Part shown: piece by piece, positions 35,578 to 44,234 of the stretch | Layout of the letters: the number at the start of each line of letters is the position of its first letter | Numbering within the stretch: the stretch's first letter is position 1 | Assembly: GCA_013122435.1 (NCBI GenBank) | Contig: WYDT01000017.1 | Coordinates: 62,001-126,000, forward strand | Length of the DNA: 64,000 nucleotides | Direction of reading: 5' to 3' | From: Chloroflexi bacterium AL-N1 | Lineage (GTDB): Bacteria > Chloroflexota > Chloroflexia > Chloroflexales > Roseiflexaceae | Program-made: the position numbers and the translations under genes | The notes under the pieces: generated by a model | Told to the model about the DNA's origin: nothing | What the model saw: the letters and a program-made list of their open reading frames with translations, nothing else | Databases searched by the model: none

Positions 35578-37176
35578 ATGAGCAATGCAACCACGACCAT
35601 TGTCCAGGGTTTAGAGCGATTTGGTATCAAACCAACTGGACATATTCACGCTAACCGTGCCGTTCCACGTCTTGTTGAGTTAGCGCTAGCGCGCAATGAA
35701 GGAGTATTGGCTGCCAATGGTTCATTTGTAAGCCGTACTGGGAAACGGACCGGTCGATCGCCGGGGGATAAGTTTGTTGTTCGCCATGAACAAAGTGATA
35801 GTGTTGAAAAGATTGCATGGGGGAAGGTCAACCAGCCACTTGATGCTGATGTGTTTGAACGTTTGAAAGCGCGTGTGGCTGATTATCTCCAATCGCGTGA
35901 TCTCTTTGTGCTCGATGCTGATGTTGGTGCGGATCAGCGTTATCGCTTACCAATCCGGCTGGTCACTGACACGGCATGGCATGCCCTCTTTGCCCATCAG
36001 TTATTCCGTCGTCTCAGTCCTGAAGAACGTGCAGTACATGAACCAGCATGGACCATTCTCTCCGCACCACGTCTGCAAGCCGATCCCGCACGTGATGGTA
36101 CCAAATCAGAGACGGCTGTTGTGCTTGATGTAGAACAACGTTTGGTACTTATTTGCGGGACAGAATACGCTGGTGAGATTAAAAAATCCATCTTCACCGT
36201 TATGAATTATGTGCTGCCGATGCAAGATGTGCTTTCGATGCACTGCTCAGCGAATAGCAGCAGCGATGGCGATGTCGCACTGTTTTTTGGCCTCTCCGGA
36301 ACGGGGAAAACCACCCTCTCAGCCGATCCGAATCGCCAACTCATCGGTGATGATGAACATGGTTGGAGTGACCATGGGGTGTTTAATATTGAGGGTGGAT
36401 GCTATGCGAAATGCATCGACCTGTCGCAGAAAAACGAACCCCAAATCTGGAATGCTATTCGCTTTGGCTCGGTGGCCGAAAATGTTGTGGTTGATCCAGA
36501 AACAGGTGAACCCGACTATACTGATGACTCATTGACCGAAAACACGCGTGTTGCCTATCCTGTTGAATACATTGACAACGCAGAACTAAGCGGCGTGGGT
36601 CAGCATCCCAAGTATATGTTCTTTCTCACGGCTGATGCCTTTGGTATCCTTCCCCCAATTGCCCGCTTGACCATAGAACAGGCCCGCTACCACTTTTTGT
36701 CCGGTTATACGGCAAAGGCTGCTGGTACAGAAGTTGGGGTGGTGGAGCCAGAAGCCACCTTCTCAACCTGTTTTGGCGCTCCCTTCCTGCCCCTGCCCCC
36801 GCATATCTATTCACAGATGCTGGGGGAAAAACTGGAGCGTCATGGTACACAGGTATTTTTGCTGAACACTGGTTGGACGGGCGGACCATTTGGGGTGGGG
36901 GAGCGTATTAAATTGCCGTTCACACGTGCGATGGTAAGTGCAGCGCTCTCTGGTGCATTGAATGACATTCCTATGTATACCGATCCTGTGTTTGGGCTAC
37001 ACGTGCCACAACGTATTGAAGGAGTTCCTGAATCGTTGCTGCACCCGCGCGATACCTGGGCTGACAAAGCGGCTTACGATGGAAAAGCCCGTGAGTTGGC
37101 AGAGCGATTTGTCGAGAATTTCAAAAAGTTTACTAAGGTGCCTAAGGCGATTGAAGCAGGTGGCCCGCGCATGTAG
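35578..37176 (+). CDS. pckA: Phosphoenolpyruvate carboxykinase (ATP)
   Basis: A 532-residue cytoplasmic enzyme converting oxaloacetate and ATP to phosphoenolpyruvate, CO2 and ADP for gluconeogenesis. The kinase-1a loop GLSGTGKTT is near 239-247, kinase-2 motif LIGDDEHGWSDHGVFNIEGGCYAK follows, and RTGRSPGDKF and NTGWTGGPFGVGERI are also ATP-type features. AAGGAG precedes the ATG at 35578; the longer frame upstream is not used. Length is typical of the ATP-dependent, not GTP-dependent, family. Confidence 0.95.
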   Translation: MSNATTTIVQGLERFGIKPTGHIHANRAVPRLVELALARNEGVLAANGSFVSRTGKRTGRSPGDKFVVRHEQSDSVEKIAWGKVNQPLDADVFERLKARVADYLQSRDLFVLDADVGADQRYRLPIRLVTDTAWHALFAHQLFRRLSPEERAVHEPAWTILSAPRLQADPARDGTKSETAVVLDVEQRLVLICGTEYAGEIKKSIFTVMNYVLPMQDVLSMHCSANSSSDGDVALFFGLSGTGKTTLSADPNRQLIGDDEHGWSDHGVFNIEGGCYAKCIDLSQKNEPQIWNAIRFGSVAENVVVDPETGEPDYTDDSLTENTRVAYPVEYIDNAELSGVGQHPKYMFFLTADAFGILPPIARLTIEQARYHFLSGYTAKAAGTEVGVVEPEATFSTCFGAPFLPLPPHIYSQMLGEKLERHGTQVFLLNTGWTGGPFGVGERIKLPFTRAMVSAALSGALNDIPMYTDPVFGLHVPQRIEGVPESLLHPRDTWADKAAYDGKARELAERFVENFKKFTKVPKAIEAGGPRM

Positions 37177-37207
37177 AGACCCTATCTCAAAGCATTACTA
37201 TGATTGA

Positions 37208-37255
37208 TAATTGGGATGCGAAACGTTGCTATACAGGCATTTTGTATCCCAATTA
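37208..37255 (+). terminator. Hairpin after pckA
   Basis: A perfect 10-bp inverted repeat (TAATTGGGAT at 37208-37217, ATCCCAATTA at 37246-37255) with a 28-base loop lies 31 bases after pckA. It is followed by CTATGTTTTG, a weak T-tract. A terminator is likely. Confidence 0.5.
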
Positions 37256-37262
37256 CTATGTT

Positions 37263-37318
37263 TTGTCTTGTCACTCCTACGCAGGTATGCTAAACTCAAA
37301 TAGCACAAACATACCTGC
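37263..37318 (+). promoter_or_regulatory. Candidate parA promoter overlapped by a 9-bp inverted repeat
   Basis: TTGTCT (37263-37268), a 17-base spacer and TATGCT (37286-37291) make a plausible promoter. GCAGGTATG (37281-37289) and CATACCTGC (37310-37318) are perfect inverted arms with centres 29 bases apart, about three helical turns, and the left arm covers the -10. This is a good candidate operator. Confidence 0.45.
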
Positions 37319-37370
37319 AATTGTAACGTCATTGTCTTACATCATCGACACATAGAAAAACGAGGCGGGC

Positions 37371-38564
37371 ATGAGCCGAGTCATCGCTATTTCAAACCTC
37401 AAAGGTGGTATTGGTAAAACCACAACGGTCGTCAATGTTGGTGCTGGTCTGGCGCTTAAAGGGGCACGTGTGTTGGTGGTAGATGTTGATGCCCAGGGGA
37501 ATCTGGCAATGGCCTTGGGAGTGCATCCACGGCGCACCCTCTACGAAGTGATTGTTGATGGCGCCCGCGCAGTCGATTGCCTGACTCCAGCACGCCCCAA
37601 TCTCGATCTCCTTGCGGCTGATCATACCCTGCTTGGTGCACAACCAATCATTGCACAACGTTCTGATTGGAGCCAGGTGTTGGCAAAAAGTTTACGCCCG
37701 CTCTTTAATCACTATGATTTTATTCTGATCGACTCAGGTGGTTCGCTTACACCACTGAATGTCAATGCATTTGTGTGTGCCGACTCAGTCATTGCACCGA
37801 CCGCCATTGAACATTTTTCGCTCAAGAGTATCGATCTGTTGTTTCAACAGGTTGCCCGTGTCAAAAACAACAGCGCCAGTATTCGACTGATCGTACCAAC
37901 AATGTTTGATCCACGTGTGCGACAGGCGAACGAACTGCTTGAGGAACTACGGGGAATGTATGGCTCTATTGTGGCGTCGCCGATACGAGTGAATGTACGC
38001 CTCTCAGAAGCACCACGGGCCGGTCGTACTATTTACGAATATGATCCACGATCACGTGGTGCCATTGATTATGCCATCCTGGTCGAACGGATTGGTGATA
38101 TCTTTCAATTCCAGCCGAAGGCCAAGTCGGTCCCAGCACCAGTACATGCCCAATCGCTACAGCAGGAGACCAATCAACAGGTGACAGTCGCACCCCCGGC
38201 AGAACCAGTGACAGTATCGAAGAAAGCCAGCAGAAAGAAACCGACCCTTCAAAAATTACAACCTGCAACACAACAGGCGAATGCAACGACATCAAATGGT
38301 TCCTCGGTACACAATGAACAAGTGCCGTCTTCTTCTATTTTGCCTGATCAACCATCTGAGCCAGTCGTGCCTGAACGTACTGCCGCTGCAGATATTCCCG
38401 AACTGGCTACCAAGAAATACACAGCTCCTGGCAGTATGGCCTCACAAAACTGCCCCTACTGCGATGAGACACTCAAGCGCGCAACTGTGGCAGGGTATCG
38501 TGTCGAGTATTGTGAGCGTTGCCACTATAAATCACAAAGACTCGCGCGTGAACCAATTCGCTAG
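37371..38564 (+). CDS. ParA/Soj-family ATPase with C-terminal zinc ribbon
   Basis: A 397-residue protein. Residues 1-255 are a ParA ATPase with deviant Walker A KGGIGKTT (Lys11 signature, Lys16), VLVVDVDAQGN and IDSGGSLTPLN. A Pro/Ala/Gln-rich low-complexity linker spans about 260-355. The C-terminus carries CPYC...YCERC, four cysteines that should bind one zinc ion (about 361-384). ParA ATPases move or position DNA or protein complexes. No parB is adjacent, so the cargo may be a protein array rather than the chromosome. The switch DSGG replaces the more usual DxPP. Confidence 0.86.
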   Translation: MSRVIAISNLKGGIGKTTTVVNVGAGLALKGARVLVVDVDAQGNLAMALGVHPRRTLYEVIVDGARAVDCLTPARPNLDLLAADHTLLGAQPIIAQRSDWSQVLAKSLRPLFNHYDFILIDSGGSLTPLNVNAFVCADSVIAPTAIEHFSLKSIDLLFQQVARVKNNSASIRLIVPTMFDPRVRQANELLEELRGMYGSIVASPIRVNVRLSEAPRAGRTIYEYDPRSRGAIDYAILVERIGDIFQFQPKAKSVPAPVHAQSLQQETNQQVTVAPPAEPVTVSKKASRKKPTLQKLQPATQQANATTSNGSSVHNEQVPSSSILPDQPSEPVVPERTAAADIPELATKKYTAPGSMASQNCPYCDETLKRATVAGYRVEYCERCHYKSQRLAREPIR

Positions 38565-38700
38565 GCAAAACCAATTGAGATTGGGTATACTGTGAAGCAT
38601 GCTGCAATCTATGTGATGGCTTTTATCTGATGTTTTGGATGCCCCGCGCAACAAATGCCAGAGATAGCCCGTCATACTAATAAAAGGGGAGTACTCAACC

Positions 38701-38976
38701 ATGACAACCGATGATTTTCGGGGTGATGCCCATACATTGCTGGACCATATGTTAAAAGATGCCTCGGCCAATCCAGACCGAGAGGAATTGTTACAACAAT
38801 ATGCGGAGCAGTTTACACGGATGCACAATTACTATGCACACCAATTGCTCAATGAGGTGATCGAGGATGCCCGCACCCGCTTAGATGCACGTATTTCTCC
38901 CGACCCGATCCGCCAGACCATTGCATCGGTACAGACAACAGTGCAGGACGTGTGGAAATCGATCTGGAAACCATAG
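38701..38976 (+). CDS. Small acidic helical protein, unknown
   Basis: A 91-residue protein with AAAAGGGGAG before its ATG. It is predicted almost all helical (EELLQQYAEQFTRMHNYYAHQLLNEVIEDARTRLDARI) and ends in a Trp-containing tail (VWKSIWKP). No catalytic motif is recognisable. It lies 136 bases after the ParA gene in the same direction. Confidence 0.6.
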   Translation: MTTDDFRGDAHTLLDHMLKDASANPDREELLQQYAEQFTRMHNYYAHQLLNEVIEDARTRLDARISPDPIRQTIASVQTTVQDVWKSIWKP

Positions 38977-39054
38977 GGTTTTGGCCCAGAAATCAAAAAA
39001 GGTCAATATACCCTTCACAAAGTACCGTAGTTTACCCAAATACAGGTATGACAG

Positions 39055-39103
39055 TTCTCGCTGTAAGATGATGACTGAATCAGCCAGGTAAACGCAGCGA
39101 GAA
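39055..39103. repeat. 9-bp inverted repeat ahead of the small gene at 39152
   Basis: TTCTCGCTG (39055-39063) and CAGCGAGAA (39095-39103) are perfect inverted arms with a 31-base spacer. The position 50 bases before a start codon suggests an operator or leader structure; no promoter elements are clear. Confidence 0.35.
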
Positions 39104-39151
39104 TCCCTCCAACTTGTTGGCTTATCGTGAGATTGCACCGTAGGGTCAGAC

Positions 39152-39385
39152 ATGAACAAAGAAGCCGCCCTTTTTTCTGAAAGCCTGTTATTTGTTCAGG
39201 TAGCAGCACATGTCCCAGGCGATGTGGTCAAAGTTCTGTTGGGAAAAACGCTGACAGAAGCACCGCACGTATCTGAGTGGCAACTTCACTCCATCACATC
39301 AGCAGATGATGGGCAACAGTATCTGGAGTTTCGTGTTGTAGTTGAAGCCCAGTTTGGGGTACACGCGCAGATGTTGAGCGCATGA
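39152..39385 (+). CDS. Small protein of unknown function
   Basis: A 77-residue open frame with AGGGT eleven bases before the ATG. It alternates hydrophobic beta-like and charged segments (LLFVQVAAHVPGDVVKVLLG, YLEFRVVVEAQFGVHAQ). I do not recognise it. Its stop overlaps the ATG of the GNAT remnant (ATGA), so it may be a translated leader to, or a fragment of, the same former gene. Confidence 0.45.
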   Translation: MNKEAALFSESLLFVQVAAHVPGDVVKVLLGKTLTEAPHVSEWQLHSITSADDGQQYLEFRVVVEAQFGVHAQMLSA

Positions 39386-39705
39386 TCGAGATGATGCACA
39401 CAAGACAGGCACGCCTATCCATGCACTGGTATTTTGTACGGTCTCAGGAAATTGCTGGTGGAGTTGGATTGCTCAAATTTGAGTATAGGGCAGAACCAGC
39501 AGGGCGTTTGCAAGATGTCGATATCTTTTCTGCTTACCAAAGCCGTAGGTTAGGAAATGTGCTCTGGAAAGCGGTTGAAGCGCTGGCATATCGCAAAAAC
39601 CTGACAAACCTGTATCTTGGTGATGATACGAATGATTGGCCATTATATTAGTATTAACGATATGGCTATATCGAGTTAGTATGTATCAAAAAAGCGACTG
39701 ACTAA
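39382..39705 (+). pseudogene. GNAT acetyltransferase remnant with in-frame stops
   Basis: The 89-codon frame 39382-39651 carries the second half of a GNAT fold: VGLLKFEY, DVDIFSAYQSRRLGNVLWKAVEALAYRKNLTNLYLGDD. It ends at a TAG just where the fold needs a final helix and strand. Reading on in the same frame gives Tyr, TAA, then RYGYIELVCIKKATD and a TAA, the expected GNAT C-terminus. The N-terminal strand-helix pair of the family is also missing. The acetyl-CoA loop (QSRRLG) is degraded from the usual Q/RxxGxG/A. I read it as a decayed gene. Confidence 0.6.
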
Positions 39706-39951
39706 ATATTTAACTGCTGTTTGTAACCCTTGTACCACTGCTGTTTCCTGACTTTTTACCCTCTCCTCTTACACATCAACTCGGAACCACATTCATTACG
39801 AATTGCTCAAGTAAGGCCTTGTCTTTTTTTTTGTTTAGGCTAAAATATTTGTGTGTGTCAGTAAATAAACTTGACTATCAATAAGTATTAGAATATACTA
39901 ACAGATGTTATTCTATATCCATAGTCTCTCGTATAACAATCGACTCAGGGT
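39706..39951. other. A+T-rich intergenic interval before the AraC gene
   Basis: No coding sequence is evident. The interval has a run of nine or more T near 39826 and the strong AraC promoter listed separately at 39871-39899. Confidence 0.5.
39871..39899 (+). promoter_or_regulatory. Promoter of the AraC-family regulator gene
   Basis: TTGACT (39871-39876) and TATACT (39894-39899), each 5 of 6 to consensus, are separated by 17 bases. The start point would fall near 39906, about 45 bases before the first ATG of the gene. Confidence 0.62.
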
Positions 39952-41016
39952 ATGATGATAGATCGTTCCTGTGGTGAAATGGGGATGAAAGTTATGTCGG
40001 CACTACCATATACATTGTATTTATCAGGTGAGAATGTCTGGAGCTATTTTGAGCAGGCACAGGAACAACTGGGAGTCAACTATCGACAACTGTACAATGA
40101 ACGTGTGTTGCCTTTGCCTGAATGGTTTGGGAAGGGCTATGTGCGAAATGTATTCCTCCGTAATCAACTCAATATCTTTATTCTGGATGTTATTCCGCGC
40201 CAGACGATTGCTATCGACTGTCAGGTTCTACAGCATCGTCCAGTGTTTGAGCTGCACTTTAATATTACTGGGACTTCGAACTCAAGGAACTGTCTAACCG
40301 ACGATACCTATCAGATTATTTCTGGTGAGGGTGCCTGCTTCTACGCTAATGTCAGCGACACGCGTATGCATATGCAGGGCATGTTTCCTGTGGATCAGCG
40401 CGTGACGATGGTTGAAATCACTGCTGATGCCCTTGCCCTTGCAAATTTGCATGTGTCTCTGGATATGCTCTTTCCTGCTCACACACATCGCTTTGATAAA
40501 CCTATGATCTATCAGAACAACTATGGTATTACACCGACAATGTATACGGCACTCCAACAAATACTCAATTGTTCATACACGGAGTTACCGCGCCAACTCT
40601 ACCTTGAAAGTAAGGCGTTAGAGTTATTATCGCTGTACGTAAATGAAGCTGCAACAAGAGGGTCCAGTCAGACATCACAACTGCGTGAGGACGACATCGA
40701 GCGTATCTACACTGCAAAACATATTCTCACCCAACGCATGGATGATCCACCATCACTGGTAGAACTTGCACGACAGGTTGGTATCAACGATTACAAACTC
40801 AAAGTAGGGTTTCGAGAAGTTTTTGGCACCACGGTCTACAAATATCTGCATACCCATCGCATGGAACAGGCGCGACATCTCCTGTTGAAAAGAACGCACA
40901 GCGTGCTGGAGGTAGCGTATGCGGTGGGGTATACGAATCCCAGTCAATTTGCGGCGGCCTTCAAAAAAACCTATGGTACAACCCCTAGCTCATACATGAG
41001 CAAACAGATCGCGTAG
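39952..41016 (+). CDS. AraC-family regulator, PchR/YbtA-like
   Basis: A 354-residue transcription factor. The C-terminal 100 residues contain two helix-turn-helix motifs (SLVELARQVGINDYKLKVGFREVFGTTVYKYLHTHRMEQARHLL and SVLEVAYAVGYTNPSQFAAAFKKTYGTTPSSYM). The N-terminal region ends in PRQLYLESKALELLSLYV, a signature I associate with PchR/YbtA-type regulators of siderophore loci. The ligand is not known. The start is uncertain: ATG at 39952 or a later in-frame ATG. Its position 295 bases before an eight-gene co-directional block suggests it controls that block. Confidence 0.85.
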   Translation: MMIDRSCGEMGMKVMSALPYTLYLSGENVWSYFEQAQEQLGVNYRQLYNERVLPLPEWFGKGYVRNVFLRNQLNIFILDVIPRQTIAIDCQVLQHRPVFELHFNITGTSNSRNCLTDDTYQIISGEGACFYANVSDTRMHMQGMFPVDQRVTMVEITADALALANLHVSLDMLFPAHTHRFDKPMIYQNNYGITPTMYTALQQILNCSYTELPRQLYLESKALELLSLYVNEAATRGSSQTSQLREDDIERIYTAKHILTQRMDDPPSLVELARQVGINDYKLKVGFREVFGTTVYKYLHTHRMEQARHLLLKRTHSVLEVAYAVGYTNPSQFAAAFKKTYGTTPSSYMSKQIA

Positions 41017-41087
41017 TCTTCCTCTTAATGCTCTCAAAACCATAGTTTGCAAGTGCAAGATGGATCTCTCCCCATTGCTACATGATG

Positions 41088-41116
41088 CATCCGTCATGGA
41101 GCAGAGATCATCCGTC
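41088..41116 (+). promoter_or_regulatory. Direct repeat, candidate AraC-type operator
   Basis: CATCCGTC occurs at 41088-41095 and 41109-41116, 21 bases apart (two helical turns), each preceded by GAT or GATG. AraC-type monomers commonly bind such same-side direct repeats. No confident -35/-10 pair is seen in 41017-41311, which fits an activator-dependent promoter. Confidence 0.42.
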
Positions 41117-41311
41117 TGTGAGTAGCCACCACACGCTAACCTCGGTATGCTAGGAGTAACTTTATGGAATTCATGAAAATATGTACCATGAGTGTGCCAT
41201 AGCAAGAATGAAGGGTTGTAGAGTTCTTTTTCAAGCCACTCCACTCAATGTGATTACGAACTATCTCTCTGCAACATACAACACAACATCAATAACAGAA
41301 AGGAAGTCTTG

Positions 41312-42736
41312 ATGAATACATTAGATACAGCATCAGCACCACAACCTGTTGATCTCATAATCTACGGTGGTCAGGTGGTGACCATGGATGCGAATGACCA
41401 GATATATACCGATGGTGCTATCGCGATCAAGGATGGCACTATCACGGCGGTTGGCCCGACAGCACAGATACGCGAACAGTACATGGCCTCCAAGACTATC
41501 GATGCACATAAACAACTTGTCCTTCCTGGATTTGTCGATAGCCATGCCCATCCGGGGATGGCTCCACTGATTGGCTCATTCAAGCAAGATCCATCACAGC
41601 CCTCGATCTATGCGCGTGGCGGCAATGTACCCTACATTATGACTGGATTCAGCTCAATGGTAGGTCGTTCTTTGCCAGAAGAATTGACCCGTATTACCAG
41701 TACATCCTATCTCATCACGATGCTCAAAAGTGGGACCACTTGTTTTGCCGATGGTGGTTGGCTGAATCCCTCTGCAGTTGCGCAAGCCGTAAAGGATGTT
41801 GGCATTCGGGGCAGCATTGCTCCAATGATCATTGATACAGCGGTTGATCCGGCCAACCTTGATCAAGGAACGCACCGTGTTGCCGATGCTGATGAATTAC
41901 TTGCCACAATGGAAACATTGGTTGCCCAATGGCATGGGGCAGCCAATGATCGCATTCGCGTGATTGGCAACATCTTCTGGCCGCTCCTGTGCAGTGATGA
42001 GTTGTGTAAGGGAATGCGTGACCTCTGTAATCGTCACAATATTGGCTACAACAGTCACGCCGCCGCAGTGCTCAACGAAAACGATCTGAGCGTGCAACTC
42101 TTTGGGAAACGCACGATTGCGCGACTGGCCGAACTGGAGGTGCTTGGACCACGCTTCCAGGCCATCCATATGGGCTTTGTGAATGATGAAGAAATCCAAC
42201 AACTTGTTGAGACTGATACTAAAGTTGCCCATAATCCCCTTCAGAACGCCTTTGCTGGCAAAGGTATTACCACCACTGGTGCTATCCTCAACATGATGGA
42301 TGCTGGGGTTACGGTAGGGATTGGTACGGATGGAGGTGGTGGGTTTATAGGGAATATGTTGGAATCGATCCGGACCACCGTGGCGCTGCACCGTGACATG
42401 GCGATGGACAACTCGCGTTTTCCGCTGATGCAGGCGTTTGCAATGGCGACCCGTGATAGTGCACGCTGCTCGTTCTGGGATGATCGAGTTGGCACACTGG
42501 AAAATGGCATGGCGGCTGATCTGTTGCTGGTCGATGTCTCTAATTCGCGATACGCATTTGATGATACTCCTCATTTGTGGTTTCTCTATTCAGGCCATGA
42601 AGGAGAAATCAAAACCGTATTGATTGATGGTGAGGTTGTGGTTGAAGATGGCCGGGTGGTAACAGTTGACGAGGAGCAGATTGTTGCTCAGGCACAAGAA
42701 GCAATGCAGGGTTTCCGCGCCCAATTTGGGGCATAA
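41312..42736 (+). CDS. Amidohydrolase of the Atz/Trz-cytosine deaminase group
   Basis: A 474-residue metal-dependent hydrolase. Metal ligands can be placed as His78 and His80 (VDSHAHPG), His249 (NSHAAA), His286 (AIHMGF) and Asp340 (GTDGGG), the pattern of subtype III mononuclear amidohydrolases such as guanine or S-adenosylhomocysteine deaminases and triazine hydrolases. The substrate is unknown. The ATG follows AGGAAG; a TTG one codon upstream is the alternative. It is the first gene of a run whose spacers are all below 50 bases. Confidence 0.9.
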   Translation: MNTLDTASAPQPVDLIIYGGQVVTMDANDQIYTDGAIAIKDGTITAVGPTAQIREQYMASKTIDAHKQLVLPGFVDSHAHPGMAPLIGSFKQDPSQPSIYARGGNVPYIMTGFSSMVGRSLPEELTRITSTSYLITMLKSGTTCFADGGWLNPSAVAQAVKDVGIRGSIAPMIIDTAVDPANLDQGTHRVADADELLATMETLVAQWHGAANDRIRVIGNIFWPLLCSDELCKGMRDLCNRHNIGYNSHAAAVLNENDLSVQLFGKRTIARLAELEVLGPRFQAIHMGFVNDEEIQQLVETDTKVAHNPLQNAFAGKGITTTGAILNMMDAGVTVGIGTDGGGGFIGNMLESIRTTVALHRDMAMDNSRFPLMQAFAMATRDSARCSFWDDRVGTLENGMAADLLLVDVSNSRYAFDDTPHLWFLYSGHEGEIKTVLIDGEVVVEDGRVVTVDEEQIVAQAQEAMQGFRAQFGA

Positions 42737-42772
42737 GGAGCCTTTGGGACGACATCAAGCCATAGAGATTTC

Positions 42773-43510
42773 ATGAAGAGTCAGTACCTACATATACATC
42801 ATCGTCAGACGATCCTTGTTACCGGCATTATTGGTATTGTCAGCGCTATTATGATTGGTATTACCGATATGCTGTTGAATGCCAATGCAACCAGTGGTGC
42901 TGAAATCTTTGCCGTTGAGGCTTATGAACTGATGGCCAACAAGACTCCTCAACAATTGATGTGGGGGAGTCTTGGCGGTATTTTTATTCTTATACTCATG
43001 GCCGGTTACTGGCATTGGTATGTGGGAATGGCCACCGTTCATCGATGGTGGTCCTCTCTCACTTTGCTGCTGTTGTTGATTGGTGCCATTGGAGGAACCC
43101 TCTTCCACTTTTATGTTGGGACACAAGGACTTGCGTATCAGACACTTTTTCAGATAACGGATAGTGAATCATATCGACGTGTTGAGGAACTTATTCAGAT
43201 ATATGATCGTGATTACAGTCAGCCTACATTTCTAATGGCGATGGTTGGTTTTGGTGGAGGCTCAGTATTATTTTTTATTCCAACCATACGTGGCAAAACG
43301 GCTTTCCCCCGTTGGTATGCATTTAGTGTTCCGATTATCTCCTGGCCACTTTCAATGCTCATCACGAGTCAATTCCCTGCACCTATCGGTGGTTTTGTTG
43401 GCGTTACGTGGCATTGGCCCACCATTATTGCCTTTACTATCTCCACCATTGTATTGATGCGGCAATCTACGGAGACTCGTCGTGTGTTAACAGGAGCGAT
43501 AAACGCCTGA
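42773..43510 (+). CDS. Six-helix membrane protein A, paralogue of the 44706 gene
   Basis: A 245-residue integral membrane protein with about six predicted helices and no recognised transporter signature. It shares with the gene at 44706 an IGIV...GI(T/S)DM(L/V)L...SGAE start, an (K/R)T.FP(R/Q)W(Y/F)A block before helix 5 and a PAPIGG block before helix 6, so the two are paralogues. It lies 36 bases after the amidohydrolase gene. Function unknown. Confidence 0.8.
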   Translation: MKSQYLHIHHRQTILVTGIIGIVSAIMIGITDMLLNANATSGAEIFAVEAYELMANKTPQQLMWGSLGGIFILILMAGYWHWYVGMATVHRWWSSLTLLLLLIGAIGGTLFHFYVGTQGLAYQTLFQITDSESYRRVEELIQIYDRDYSQPTFLMAMVGFGGGSVLFFIPTIRGKTAFPRWYAFSVPIISWPLSMLITSQFPAPIGGFVGVTWHWPTIIAFTISTIVLMRQSTETRRVLTGAINA

Positions 43511-43536
43511 AACTTTTCTGGGCAAGAGGACATCGT

Positions 43537-44217
43537 ATGCAACACAGTACTCTACAAGACTCACAGATTGAGCAGGTTTTGAATCAACTCCATCGTGCAG
43601 CTAATAGGCAGATATGGTCGTTATTGTGGCACTACCTACCCCAACTACCACGATTATTGAGTGGCAAAGGAATACGGTGGAACGAAAACAATCTTGCTCT
43701 TTATAACGACAAGTATGTGCCAATTGACCGTAATCAGGGACATCTTTTGTATTTGTTGGCCCGCTCAATTGGAGCCAATACCATTGTCGAATATGGGACA
43801 TCATTTGGTATATCCACAATATATTTGGCAGCGGCGGTACGTGATAATGGTGGTGGTCATGTTATCGGTACAGAAATTGTCCCACAAAAGATCAAACAGG
43901 CTCAGCAAAATATTGCCAAAGCCGGGTTATCAGCCTACGTTGAAATACGTTCAGGGGATGCGCTGCAAACCCTCAAAAGTCTCAATCAGTCAGTTGATCT
44001 TATTCTCGTAGATGGCTGGCCACATCTGGCACTTGATATCCTGAAACTTGTCGACCCCTATATTCGCAAGGGAGGGATTGTGGTGACGGACAATGTCAGA
44101 TCATTCAAAGAGGCACTTTATCCATATATTACATACTTACAAAACCCTCAAAATGGATATCGTACAAGTATTCTTGATTTGGGTGGTGGTACAGCCCTCG
44201 CAGTAAAGGTAATTTGA
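43537..44217 (+). CDS. SAM-dependent O-methyltransferase-like protein
   Basis: A 226-residue class I methyltransferase. Motif I is IVEYGTSFGISTIYLA, the acidic strand-2 residue lies in VIGTEIV, and motif IV is DLILVDGWPHLALD followed by GGIVVTDNV. This matches the caffeoyl-CoA/catechol O-methyltransferase-like family, which could act on a catechol or phenol; the substrate is inferred only. The ATG at 43537 follows AAGAGGA; the longer upstream reading overlaps the previous gene and is rejected. Confidence 0.85.
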   Translation: MQHSTLQDSQIEQVLNQLHRAANRQIWSLLWHYLPQLPRLLSGKGIRWNENNLALYNDKYVPIDRNQGHLLYLLARSIGANTIVEYGTSFGISTIYLAAAVRDNGGGHVIGTEIVPQKIKQAQQNIAKAGLSAYVEIRSGDALQTLKSLNQSVDLILVDGWPHLALDILKLVDPYIRKGGIVVTDNVRSFKEALYPYITYLQNPQNGYRTSILDLGGGTALAVKVI

Positions 44218-44234
44218 GCAACAGGAGGCATCCC

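Noticed and set aside
37177..37370. parS-like centromere near parA
   Set aside because: The inverted repeat at 37281-37318 does not resemble the conserved 16-bp parS palindrome and sits on a promoter; no parB is adjacent.
41897..42574. 225-codon minus-strand open frame inside the amidohydrolase gene
   Set aside because: It is antisense to metal-binding blocks of a well-defined enzyme and shows no protein-like motif.
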